A stretch of DNA of 44,345 nt from Planctomycetota bacterium. GTDB taxonomy: Bacteria > Planctomycetota > Planctomycetia > Gemmatales > Gemmataceae. This document shows positions 26,034-35,428 of the stretch, in pieces (positions within the stretch are counted from its first letter, which is position 1; each line of letters opens with the position of its first letter). Location of the stretch: the NCBI GenBank assembly GCA_016873095.1, contig VGYC01000042.1, positions 1-44,345 on the forward strand. The letters run 5' to 3'. The notes beneath the pieces were generated by a model, which ran no database searches, had not been told where the DNA came from, and saw nothing but the letters and a program-made list of their open reading frames with translations. A program made the position numbers and the translations under genes.

Positions 26034-27167
26034 CTACCCGGCCTTGCGCTCGAACTGCTCGCGCAGCGATGCTAGTTGTTGTTTGCGCAGCACCTCGGGT
26101 GCGAACGGGTCGAAGGCCACCGGCCGTTTGAGGATGTTCTGCAAGACCTGCAGCGCCAGCCGGCGCATCTCCACATCGCGGCGTTCCAGGGCGGCCAGGA
26201 GCGCCGGCGTGACGCCGGGGCCGCGCTTCTCCAACTCGGCGGCGGCCAGGGCGTGGTCCGGTGTCTTGAGCCCCTCCACGAGGCGGTGGATCTTCTCCTG
26301 CTCGAGCACCGAGTAGATGGCCGGTTCGGTGCCGCGTGCCGGCGGCGCTGATTCGATGGAAATCGACGTGGCCGCCGGTGCTTGCTCGTAACGCGGATAC
26401 GGCGTGCCCATGCCGGGAATCGCCTCGTTGAAGCTCTTGCCCAGGTACTCGTTGATCGCAATGGGATCGTTGACGATCTCGGCCGGCGTGCCGTGGGTGC
26501 GCACCTTGCCGTCCTTGATGAGATAGCTGCGCGTCGTGATCTTGAGCGCCTCGCGGACGTTATGATCGGTGAGCAGCAGACCGATGCCCTGGCTGCGCAG
26601 ATCGCGGACGATGTCCTGGATGTCGGCGATCGTCTTGGGATCGATGCCGGTGAATGGCTCGTCGAGGAGGATCAGCAACGGCTCGCTGACCAGGCAGCGG
26701 GCGATCTCGAGCCGGCGCTTCTCGCCGCCGGACAGCCGGGCGCCGTAATTGGTCCGCACGTGTGTCAGGCCGAACTGATGCAGCACCTGCTCGGTGCGGT
26801 CCTTGCGTTCCTGCTTGGTGAGCTTCCTGCCGAGAGTGCGCATGGCCGGCATGATTTCCAGGATCGCGAGAATATTCTGCTCGACGGTCAGCTTGCGGAA
26901 GACGCTGGTCTCCTGCGACAGGTAACCCATCCCGAGGCGTGCCCGCTTGTACATTGGCAGGTAGGTGACATCGCTGCCGTTGAACCAGACCTCGCCGGCA
27001 TTGGGGGAAATCTGTCCGGTTGTCATGCGAAAGCTGGTGGTCTTGCCCGCGCCGTTGGGGCCCAGCAGGCCGACGACCTCGCCGGGATTGACTTGAAAGG
27101 AGACGCCATCAACAACCCGACGGCGACCGTAGTTCTTGATCAACCCGCGCACTTCCAGCAGAGGCAT
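26034..27167 (-). CDS. lptB: LptB-type lipopolysaccharide-export ATPase with C-terminal extension
   Basis: A 377-residue protein. Residues 1-245 are a complete ABC ATPase of the LptB kind: Walker [10 protein letters not shown] (36-44), Q-loop '[20 protein letters not shown]', signature LSGGEKRR (145-152), Walker B LLILLDEP with Glu170, and TDHNVREAL (200-208), the H-loop form typical of LptB rather than other ABC ATPases. LptB drives LPS extraction from the inner membrane with LptFG. The family normally stops near residue 245. Here 130 further residues follow: a Pro/Ala linker, then '[20 protein letters not shown]' and '[17 protein letters not shown]', which resemble one or two HEAT-like helical repeats. 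ATG 27167 has GGAGGG 5 nt before it. No other lpt genes are in the window. Confidence 0.9.
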   Translation of the reverse strand: MPLLEVRGLIKNYGRRRVVDGVSFQVNPGEVVGLLGPNGAGKTTSFRMTTGQISPNAGEVWFNGSDVTYLPMYKRARLGMGYLSQETSVFRKLTVEQNILAILEIMPAMRTLGRKLTKQERKDRTEQVLHQFGLTHVRTNYGARLSGGEKRRLEIARCLVSEPLLILLDEPFTGIDPKTIADIQDIVRDLRSQGIGLLLTDHNVREALKITTRSYLIKDGKVRTHGTPAEIVNDPIAINEYLGKSFNEAIPGMGTPYPRYEQAPAATSISIESAPPARGTEPAIYSVLEQEKIHRLVEGLKTPDHALAAAELEKRGPGVTPALLAALERRDVEMRRLALQVLQNILKRPVAFDPFAPEVLRKQQLASLREQFERKAG

Positions 27168-27349
27168 GATCGCCCTCCATGGGGATTCTCGACATGCGGT
27201 CTTACCCCATGTTGCACCGCCAGACAAGGGCATTCAATGAACTGGCAAGATGGGAAGATCAGGTCGGTCCGGAACCTGGGCGAAATCGGAAACGTCAGGG
27301 CCAGACCTGCGACCACGAGCGCCCCGATTCAAGCCATGCCAACGACGTG

Positions 27350-28468
27350 CTATTTCTCCGGAATGCAGAAGCGCAGCGACAGCAGCGCGAAGGCCGTCGC
27401 CAGGTTGGCGTCCCCCTCGCCGAAGGTGCGATCGCCCTGGTTGCGCCAGCTACCGTCGGCTTGCTGTCGCGACTTGAGGGCATCGAACAACTCACGTCGC
27501 CAGGCATGCTTGATCCCCTTGGCATCGGCGAAGCGATCTTCGCCCAGCGCGGTCATGGCCTTGCCGAAGGTGTGGTAGTAGTAGTAGAGTCCTGCCTTGC
27601 CCATCCCGGGGTTCTCGTCGAGCGTGTAATGCTTACGAATCCAGTCGATGGCCGCCTTGACGCGCGTGTCGTCCTTGCTGACGCCGGCAAACAGGAAGCT
27701 CTTGAGGCCGCTGTAGGTCATGGCGCCGACGGAGCGCAGGCCGCCCTCCGGCGTCTGATGCCGCTTGTTGTCCGGATCAGGGACGTAGACGAAGCCGCCC
27801 TTGTCTTCCTTGGTCGTCTTCCTGGCGAAGGGCTGGTCGTTTAACTCCTTGCCGGGCAAGTTCTGGCAACGGCTGATGAACTTGAGCGCGTTCTGGATGG
27901 CCGGATCGTCTTTGGGAATGCCGGCAGCGAGAAGCGCCTCGATGGTGAAAGCGCTGTTGGACATGTCCGGCCGGCTTTTCTTGTCGTAGCCGAACCCGCC
28001 GAAGTTGACATGCTTCGGGTCGGTGGTCGATTCATCGAATTGCAGGCCCTTGAGAAAGGCGGCAGCATTTTTTAGCACAGTATCGTATTTGCCGCCCGTG
28101 TTTGCTTCCTTGAAGGCCATGGCCGCCACGCTGGTCGTGTAGTTGGCGAGGAACTTGTCGTAAACGCCGCCGTCCTTCTTGACCTGCTTTTCGAGGTACG
28201 CCAGCGTCCTGGCCAGGACCGGCTCCTTGGCGCTGACGCCGTTCTTGAGCATTCCGGCCGCGACGAGGGCCGTCACGCCCGGCCCGGCAATCCCCTTCGG
28301 AGAGAAGCTGCCGTTCTCCTCCTGCGAGGTTTTCAGAAAATCGATGCCCTTGTCGAGGACCGCTTTCACCTCCCTGTCGGACGGAACGACGGAGTCGTCC
28401 CCCGCGCGGAGATTGCTTGCGGCGACGCCAATCGTCAAAACAAGAACACCGGTCAATTGCGTTTTCAC
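27350..28468 (-). CDS. Exported terpenoid-cyclase/prenyltransferase-like repeat protein
   Basis: A 372-residue protein of the alpha/alpha toroid class (squalene-cyclase, prenyltransferase and alpha-2-macroglobulin-like repeats). Repeated units such as 'GIDFLKTSQEENGSFSPKGI', 'TLAYLEKQVKKDGGVYDKFL', 'ALKFISRCQNLPGKELND' and 'LFDALKSRQQADGSWRNQGD' each pair a helix with a Q-x-x-x-G-x-(F/W) turn. The GTG at 28468 is taken as start: GGAGA is 8 nt upstream and a signal peptide follows (VKTQLTGVLVLTIGVAASNL, cut near RAGDD). It lacks the DxDD or zinc ligands that would mark a real cyclase or prenyltransferase, so it is probably a structural or binding protein. It lies 62 bases after the DUF1501 gene and is probably co-transcribed with it. 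Confidence 0.85.
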   Translation of the reverse strand: MKTQLTGVLVLTIGVAASNLRAGDDSVVPSDREVKAVLDKGIDFLKTSQEENGSFSPKGIAGPGVTALVAAGMLKNGVSAKEPVLARTLAYLEKQVKKDGGVYDKFLANYTTSVAAMAFKEANTGGKYDTVLKNAAAFLKGLQFDESTTDPKHVNFGGFGYDKKSRPDMSNSAFTIEALLAAGIPKDDPAIQNALKFISRCQNLPGKELNDQPFARKTTKEDKGGFVYVPDPDNKRHQTPEGGLRSVGAMTYSGLKSFLFAGVSKDDTRVKAAIDWIRKHYTLDENPGMGKAGLYYYYHTFGKAMTALGEDRFADAKGIKHAWRRELFDALKSRQQADGSWRNQGDRTFGEGDANLATAFALLSLRFCIPEK

Positions 28469-28530
28469 GGCCCGGGTCTCCACTGGTATTTCGCTGCCAC
28501 AACTGGTTACGAAATCGACACAGTCTGTCA

Positions 28531-30030
28531 TTACCCTAGTAATTCTGGACGCAGTTGCCCCGTTCCCGCGATCGGCACAGGGCGGCCCTGGCTGTCAGCG
28601 ACGTGTGTCTGGGGATCGATGCCCAGCAGATGAAAGGTGGTGGCCAGGAGGTCTTTTGGCGAGACGGGAGCTTCGCGCACCTCGCCGCCGTGGCGGTCGG
28701 TGCTGCCGACAACGCGGCCGCGGGCGATGCCGCCGCCGGCGAGGGCGACGGAGTAGGCGTTTGACCAGTGGTGCCGGCCTGCGCCCGTTGGGCGCGAATC
28801 GATGCGCGGCGTCCGGCCATGCTCGCTCAGCCACAATACCACTGTCTCATCCAGCAAGCCGCGTGCTTCCAGGTCGAGCAGCAACGCCGGGTATGCCTGA
28901 TCGAAGCCTGGTAGTAGATATTCCTTCAGTCGCGGATAGTGATTGGCGTGAGTGTCCCAGGCGCAGCCGGCGAACTGGCCGAAGCCGTCCCAGAAGATGG
29001 TGACGAACTTGCAGCCGGCCTCGACGAGTCGCCGCGCGGCCAGGCAGGCTTGCCCGAACAGCGTCATGCCGTAGCGCTCGCGCAGCGCCATCGGCTCGCG
29101 GCCGATGTCGAGGGCTTGCCGCATCCGCGGCGAAGTCAATAGTCCGAATGCCATGCTGCGATGCCTGTCGTACGCCTGCGTGCTTTCGAGGCGCTCGACT
29201 GCCCGGCGTGCCTGGTCCATCTGCGTCAACAGGTTGCGGCGCAGGTTGACACGCTCGATCGGGACATCGGACATCAATTGCCCCGCCGACGAGATGCCGA
29301 ACCGGCCCGCCGCGGTACATCCCGCGAACGGATCGTGAAACAAGCGGCGCTGCCCTTGCGAGTAGGCCGGCGCCACGCGCGTGCCGGCTCCATCAAAATC
29401 GGTCCAGACGGGATCGTAACCCTGACCCAGGAAAGCAGCGTACGGACCGGCGCTCACATTCAGATCGGTCTTGGAGTTCAGGAGCCACGGCAGGCCGACA
29501 TTGCGCGGCATGGGCGGCAACGCGCCCGACGAGCGGCGCTCTTCCAGGTAATCAACGATGGAGCCGATGAACGGCCAGTGCCTCGTGTCGCGCGGCACTG
29601 TCTCCAGCGCCGGCGTGTATGTCGGGATGCCGGTCACCGCGTAGGCCACGCCATGCAGCGGATAGGGATGCGTCAGCGACCGCACGACCGTGACACGGTC
29701 CATGACGCGAGCGATGTTCGGCAGGCGTTCGCAGATGCGCAATCCCGGGACGGAGGTGGCGATGCTGCGCATTTCGCCCTGAATCTCCGCGGGCGCATCC
29801 GGCTTGGGATCAAAGGTCTCATGCTGTGGCGGCGAGCCGTAAGGAAAGAGCAGAATGCAGGCCTTGGCCTTGCCGAACCCGCCGCGCGACATGGCGTTGG
29901 CCTGAGCTTCGCGTAGACGCAACAGGTCTCCCAGGCCCAGGCCGAACGCGCCCAGCCCGCCCAGGTGCAGGAAATCCCGCCGGCTGAGACCATCGCACAG
30001 CGCTTTTGTCTGCCCCAGGATGCGGAGCAT
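28531..30030 (-). CDS. DUF1501 protein, Tat-exported (first copy)
   Basis: A 499-residue DUF1501 protein, an alkaline-phosphatase/sulfatase-fold relative very common in planctomycetes. Near the N-terminus is a Tat signal, LSRRDFLHLGGLGAFGLGLG. The domain starts 'KACILLFPYGSPPQHETFDP', where the family has 'LFMxGGPSHxDxFDPKP', includes 'CERLPNIARVMDRVTVVRSL' and 'WDTHANHYPRLKEYLLPGFD', and has the metal-site-like segments 'VVLWLSEHGRTPRID' and 'GRHHWSNAYSVALAGGG'. Substrate and reaction are unknown. ATG 30030 is used; a GTG five codons upstream is possible. DUF1501 genes usually pair with DUF1549/DUF1553 cytochrome-like genes; here the neighbour is a terpenoid-cyclase-like repeat protein instead. 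Confidence 0.93.
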   Translation of the reverse strand: MLRILGQTKALCDGLSRRDFLHLGGLGAFGLGLGDLLRLREAQANAMSRGGFGKAKACILLFPYGSPPQHETFDPKPDAPAEIQGEMRSIATSVPGLRICERLPNIARVMDRVTVVRSLTHPYPLHGVAYAVTGIPTYTPALETVPRDTRHWPFIGSIVDYLEERRSSGALPPMPRNVGLPWLLNSKTDLNVSAGPYAAFLGQGYDPVWTDFDGAGTRVAPAYSQGQRRLFHDPFAGCTAAGRFGISSAGQLMSDVPIERVNLRRNLLTQMDQARRAVERLESTQAYDRHRSMAFGLLTSPRMRQALDIGREPMALRERYGMTLFGQACLAARRLVEAGCKFVTIFWDGFGQFAGCAWDTHANHYPRLKEYLLPGFDQAYPALLLDLEARGLLDETVVLWLSEHGRTPRIDSRPTGAGRHHWSNAYSVALAGGGIARGRVVGSTDRHGGEVREAPVSPKDLLATTFHLLGIDPQTHVADSQGRPVPIAGTGQLRPELLG

Positions 30031-30221
30031 GTCGTTCTCGCACAATGGAAAGGAGGGATGGCAACCTCGCCGCTATTCTAACCCAAAAAGCGCGGCGCGG
30101 AAACGGCCTCAGGTGCCCGTGTCACCTTCTCACCAGGAATGGGCCAACCTGAATCATCGACCTTGCAAGAGCCGTCGCGATCCGCTATCAACGGCGAGGC
30201 CCATTTCTGAGGGATTGCCCA

Positions 30222-30449
30222 ATGAAGCGTTCCATCCGATTCCTGGCTGTTCTGGCTCTTCTCGCGCTTGCCGGGTGCGGGCCGCTTCTGGACCTGCGTA
30301 ACGCTGCCCAAGACGCGGTCGGGCCGCCGAGGGTCGGCCCAATGACGCCTCACGGGCAGATCAAGCATGACTTCTGGGGCAGGAAATACATCGAACCCTA
30401 TCGGCACGTTCCGCGTGAGTCGTCTGCCCCCGATCAGGACAGCAAATGA
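30222..30449 (+). CDS. Small lipoprotein
   Basis: A 75-residue protein with a lipoprotein signal: MKRSIRFLAVLALLALAGCG, lipobox LAGC with Cys19. The remaining 55 residues are polar, with charged patches (GRKYIEPYRHVPRESSAPDQ), and resemble no domain I know. GAGG is 9 nt before the ATG. It is convergent with typA, 24 bases from its stop. Confidence 0.6.
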   Translation: MKRSIRFLAVLALLALAGCGPLLDLRNAAQDAVGPPRVGPMTPHGQIKHDFWGRKYIEPYRHVPRESSAPDQDSK

Positions 30450-30473
30450 AGCTTGAAGCTGATTGCCGCACTT

Positions 30474-32288
<1,815 letters not shown>

Positions 32289-32346
32289 CTAATCAGTAAC
32301 CTGCGCCTGGGTTGGGGTTGTCTGGCCGGCCCTGGAGAGAGGAAGT

Positions 32347-32352
32347 ATTATA
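32347..32352 (-). promoter_or_regulatory. Candidate -10 box of typA
   Basis: TATAAT on the minus strand, 58 nt before the typA ATG. The -35 region is not recognisable. Confidence 0.35.
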
Positions 32353-32360
32353 GGTGAACA

Positions 32361-32469
32361 CCGGCGACGGCGCATAGAGCAGTCGCCGGTTTACGTTTTG
32401 CGATCGCAGGATCTCACGCAGCATCTCTCGCGGCGAGAGAGCCTGCGAACGCGAAACGTAAACAAACCA
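32361..32469. repeat. Nested hairpins between typA and sixA, with the dispersed 20-nt element
   Basis: Three stems occur in succession. CCGGCGAC/GTCGCCGG spans 32361-32389. The arms 32389-32410 and 32442-32463 are inverted at 20 of 22 positions (GTTTACGTTT...CGCAGG). Inside these, TCTCTCGC/GCGAGAGA is a perfect 8-bp stem at about 32424-32440. The right arm contains the 20-nt sequence (32450-32469) that is also found, inverted, at 19098-19117. Confidence 0.75.
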
Positions 32470-32479
32470 GGGACATCAC

Positions 32480-32968
32480 GTGGAGCTATTCCTCATCCGG
32501 CACGCGGACGCTCTGGCCCTGGGCGAGCGCGGCATCACGCACGACGAGGACCGGCCGCTGAGCGAGCGCGGTGAGACGCAGGCTCGCGTGGTCGGCGGAA
32601 GTTTGCGGCGACGCGGCATTCACCTCGACAGGATTGTCACCAGCCCGCTGCTGCGAGCCCGGCAGACGGCAGAGGAGATTGTGCGCGTCTGGTCGCCGCC
32701 GCTGCCAGAGATTCATGTCAGTCCCGAGCTGGCTCCAAAGGGCCGGCGGAAGAAATTGTCCCGCTTCTTGCGAGGACTGGGTGTGGAGTCGGTCGCTCTG
32801 GTCGGCCATCAGCCGGATCTTGGCGAGTTGACCGCCTGGCTGATCGGCAGCCGCAAGGCTCAGGTGGATTTCGCCAAGGCGGGCGTTGCCCAGATCGCCT
32901 GCCCCGACGGACCGGGAAAGGGGCTGGGCACACTTCTTCTGCTGCTGACGCCTGATTGGCTTGGCTAA
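32480..32968 (+). CDS. sixA: SixA-type phosphohistidine phosphatase
   Basis: A 162-residue histidine-phosphatase-superfamily protein. The catalytic RHG-type motif is RHAD with His8, as in SixA where RHG is replaced by RHA. The second His is His110 in LVGHQPDLGEL, and 'SPLLRARQTAEEI' holds the conserved Arg. SixA removes phosphate from HPt domains of histidine-to-aspartate relays, or from the nitrogen phosphotransferase system in E. coli. The GTG at 32480 is the start, with AGGGA 7 nt upstream. The nearest kinase with a receiver domain is about 25 kb away, so no partner can be inferred. Confidence 0.9.
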   Translation: MELFLIRHADALALGERGITHDEDRPLSERGETQARVVGGSLRRRGIHLDRIVTSPLLRARQTAEEIVRVWSPPLPEIHVSPELAPKGRRKKLSRFLRGLGVESVALVGHQPDLGELTAWLIGSRKAQVDFAKAGVAQIACPDGPGKGLGTLLLLLTPDWLG

Positions 32969-33060
32969 GAGCAGAATTGCTCCAGGCCTGTTACGTGTCG
33001 CGCTCGAGGCCTGTCTCGGACAGGTATTCATTGAACGCCCGTGAACATCGGAGAAGTCGG

Positions 33061-34086
33061 ATGGAACAGAGCCAGATCCGCCCCACCGTGGATTTCCAGC
33101 GCCCCGGCAAGCAGCATGGCCATCTCTGCGTGCCCTATTCCTACAACCTGGGTGGCTGGGCCAACCTGATGGTGCCGATCACGGTGATCGGCAACGGCAA
33201 GGGCAAGACGGCACTGGTGATGGCCGGCAACCATGGTGACGAATATCCCGGCCAGGTCGCCATTCTGCGCCTGATGCGCGAGTTGACGCCGGAGATGATA
33301 CAAGGCCGGTTGATCCTGATTCCTGCTCTGAACATGCCGGCGGCGAAGGCCTCCACTCGACTTTCGCCGCTCGACGGCAAGAACATGAATCGCGTCTTTC
33401 CCGGCAATGCGACCGGCTCGGTGACGGAGATGATCGCCCATTACCTGACGACGGTGCTGTTTCCGCTGGCGGACATCGTCATCGATATCCACACGGGTGG
33501 CCGGAGCCTGGACTTTTATCCGTGCGCCACCATGCACCTGGTCGCCGATCATGAGCAGCGCAAGCAAATGATGGACGGCACGCTGGCCTGGAACAGCGAC
33601 TTTGCCTTCCTTTACGCCGATATCGCGGGCACGGGGCTCTTGCCGGTCGAGGCCGAGCGGCAAGGCAAGATCGTCGTCACTACCGAGATGGGCGGCGGCG
33701 AGCCGGTGCCGGCCGCGGTGCATCGCCTGACGCAATCAGGCCTCCGAAACGTACTCGTCCACTTTGGCGTGCTGACCGGCGAAAAGGAGACGCGCCAGGG
33801 GCTGCGTTTGTCGCCAACGCGCTGGCTGCAATCGCTGTCGTGGGAGGATTATCGTTTCGCGCCGGAGTCGGGCATCTATGAAACGTTGGTCGAACTGGGG
33901 CAACCGGTGAAACCTGGCCAGCCGGTGGGGCAGATTCACTTCCTGGAACGCCCCGAGCGCGAGCCGGTTGTCGTCACGGCCCTGTCTGCCGGCCTGTTGT
34001 TTGCCTCGCGAGCGCCGTCGCTGGTCGCACAGGGCGATTGCGTCGCCTGCATCGCTCATGAGGTGGATCCGGCGACATTGCCGTAG
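33061..34086 (+). CDS. Succinylglutamate desuccinylase/aspartoacylase-family deacylase
   Basis: A 341-residue zinc carboxypeptidase-fold enzyme. Zinc ligands are His58 and Glu61 in AGNHGDEYPGQ and His144 in DIHTGG. The general base is probably Glu209 in VTTEMGGGE, and 'NMNRVFPG' provides the substrate arginine. A C-terminal beta domain (from about 250) ends 'LLFASRAPSLVAQGDCVACI', as in the AstE/DoeB group. The closest named activity by overall layout is N-acetyl-diaminobutyrate or N-acyl amino-acid deacylation (DoeB-like), but no ectoine genes are present, so the substrate is open. GGAG stands 7 nt before ATG 33061. A small CCTGTC/GACAGG stem lies in front of it at about 33011-33025. Confidence 0.88.
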   Translation: MEQSQIRPTVDFQRPGKQHGHLCVPYSYNLGGWANLMVPITVIGNGKGKTALVMAGNHGDEYPGQVAILRLMRELTPEMIQGRLILIPALNMPAAKASTRLSPLDGKNMNRVFPGNATGSVTEMIAHYLTTVLFPLADIVIDIHTGGRSLDFYPCATMHLVADHEQRKQMMDGTLAWNSDFAFLYADIAGTGLLPVEAERQGKIVVTTEMGGGEPVPAAVHRLTQSGLRNVLVHFGVLTGEKETRQGLRLSPTRWLQSLSWEDYRFAPESGIYETLVELGQPVKPGQPVGQIHFLERPEREPVVVTALSAGLLFASRAPSLVAQGDCVACIAHEVDPATLP

Positions 34087-34179
34087 ACAAGCGTCGCTAT
34101 CACCGCTCGGCGGCTTCGCGCAAGATGACGCGCGCAAAGGCGTCGAGCGAGCTTATTGATGTATGTCCGTGGGACGGTT

Positions 34180-35385
34180 TCACGCCCCGTATTTCCCGAG
34201 CCGGCCTGCGTGGGCCATTGCCAGCATCATCAGGTATTTCGCCTCGAATTGGCCTAGTCCGCCGCGGAGGCAAGTTGCTTCGCCGAACTCCGTTACCGCA
34301 TCCGGGCGACAAGTCGATGACAGCAACAGGGTCGGCACCGGGTGCCAGCTGTGGCTTTTCAGTTTGCTCGGCGTGCTGTGGTCGCCTGTGACGATCAGCA
34401 CATCTGGCTTCAGATTGCGAATGCGCGGCAGTTCGGCGTCGAGGCGTTCGATCATCTCGACCTTGGCGGGGAAGTTGCCGTCCTCGCCGGTGCTGTCCGT
34501 GTACTTGTAGTGCAGGAAGAAGAAGTCGTAGTTACTCCAGACACGGGTCAGGTGATCGACCTGGTCCTTGAGCGACGTGCCCGCACCGGCGATGTCCATG
34601 CCTACCAGTCGGGCCAGACCCTTGTACATCGGATAGACGGCCAGACAGACCGCCTTGAGTCCGTAGACTTCGCGCATGCTACTAATTCTGGGATAGCGCG
34701 AGAAGCCGCGGAGCGTGACCATGTTGGTGGGCCATTCATCTGCCAGAACCCTGGCCGCCTCGGCGGCGAAGTGATTGACGGCCAGCGCCGTCTTTTGCGA
34801 GGCGACATCAGCGCCCGATGCCAGCAACGGCGCGTGTCCGACCATCTGCGGGTCGGTGTCGTTGACGGCGTCGCCCAGATCGTCGCCGCGAAAGACGATC
34901 ACGAAACGGTGCTCGCGGACCGGCTCGACGAAGATTTCCACGCCGGGGACTTTGATGCCGGCCAGCTTAACACACATCTCCTTGCAGCGGTCGGTTGCTG
35001 GCCGGCCGGCGCGGCGATCGGTGATGAGTCCCTTGGCATCCACGGAGCAGAAGTTGCCGCGGACGGCGACGTCCTTGGGCCCAACGGCAAAGTTGATACC
35101 CAGAGCCTCCAGAATGCCGCGACCGATGCGATATTCCAGCGGGTCGTAGCCGAACAGCCCCAGGTGGCCGGGGCCGCTGCCAGGCGTGATGCCGGGAAGC
35201 ACGGGCAGACTCAGTCCGCAGACACCGTCGCGGACGCAGGCGTCCAGGTTCGGCGTGCGGGCGGTCTCCAGTTCAGTCATGCCACCCGGCTCCAGGGGCA
35301 GCCCGCCCAGACCGTCGGCCACCACCAGCACGATCTTGCCGCCGATCGGCTCCTTGAGTTCCTTGATGAGTTCGTGAATGTTCAT
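34180..35385 (-). CDS. apgM: Cofactor-independent phosphoglycerate mutase, archaeal type
   Basis: A 401-residue alkaline-phosphatase-fold enzyme that interconverts 3- and 2-phosphoglycerate in glycolysis. It belongs to the ApgM branch, distinct from the longer GpmI. Metal sites include VVADGLGG (Asp24), the presumed catalytic Ser70 in ITPGSGPGHLGLFGYDP, and 'VTGDHSTPSKLKSHSWHPVP', the ApgM hallmark. The domain inserted between them has 'FVIVFRGDDLGDAVNDTDPQ'. Length is normal. The start has no ribosome site; TAAAAT lies 6 nt before the ATG (35397-35392). It is divergent from pgi with 43 bases between start codons, so two glycolytic genes share one control region. Confidence 0.94.
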   Translation of the reverse strand: MNIHELIKELKEPIGGKIVLVVADGLGGLPLEPGGMTELETARTPNLDACVRDGVCGLSLPVLPGITPGSGPGHLGLFGYDPLEYRIGRGILEALGINFAVGPKDVAVRGNFCSVDAKGLITDRRAGRPATDRCKEMCVKLAGIKVPGVEIFVEPVREHRFVIVFRGDDLGDAVNDTDPQMVGHAPLLASGADVASQKTALAVNHFAAEAARVLADEWPTNMVTLRGFSRYPRISSMREVYGLKAVCLAVYPMYKGLARLVGMDIAGAGTSLKDQVDHLTRVWSNYDFFFLHYKYTDSTGEDGNFPAKVEMIERLDAELPRIRNLKPDVLIVTGDHSTPSKLKSHSWHPVPTLLLSSTCRPDAVTEFGEATCLRGGLGQFEAKYLMMLAMAHAGRLGKYGA

Positions 35386-35391
35386 GTGCGG

Positions 35392-35397
35392 ATTTTA
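35392..35397 (-). promoter_or_regulatory. TAAAAT box directly before the apgM start
   Basis: TAAAAT on the minus strand ends 6 nt before the apgM ATG, with no ribosome site between. If functional it would give a leaderless mRNA, as proposed for nadE and spoVR. Confidence 0.35.
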
Positions 35398-35428
35398 CCC
35401 AGGCTCAATTGTGACGTAGAGTTGAGGC

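Noticed and set aside
27350-28468. Active squalene or oxidosqualene cyclase
   Set aside because: Toroid repeats are present but the DxDD motif and the expected length (over 600 residues) are not; it is an exported, shorter relative.
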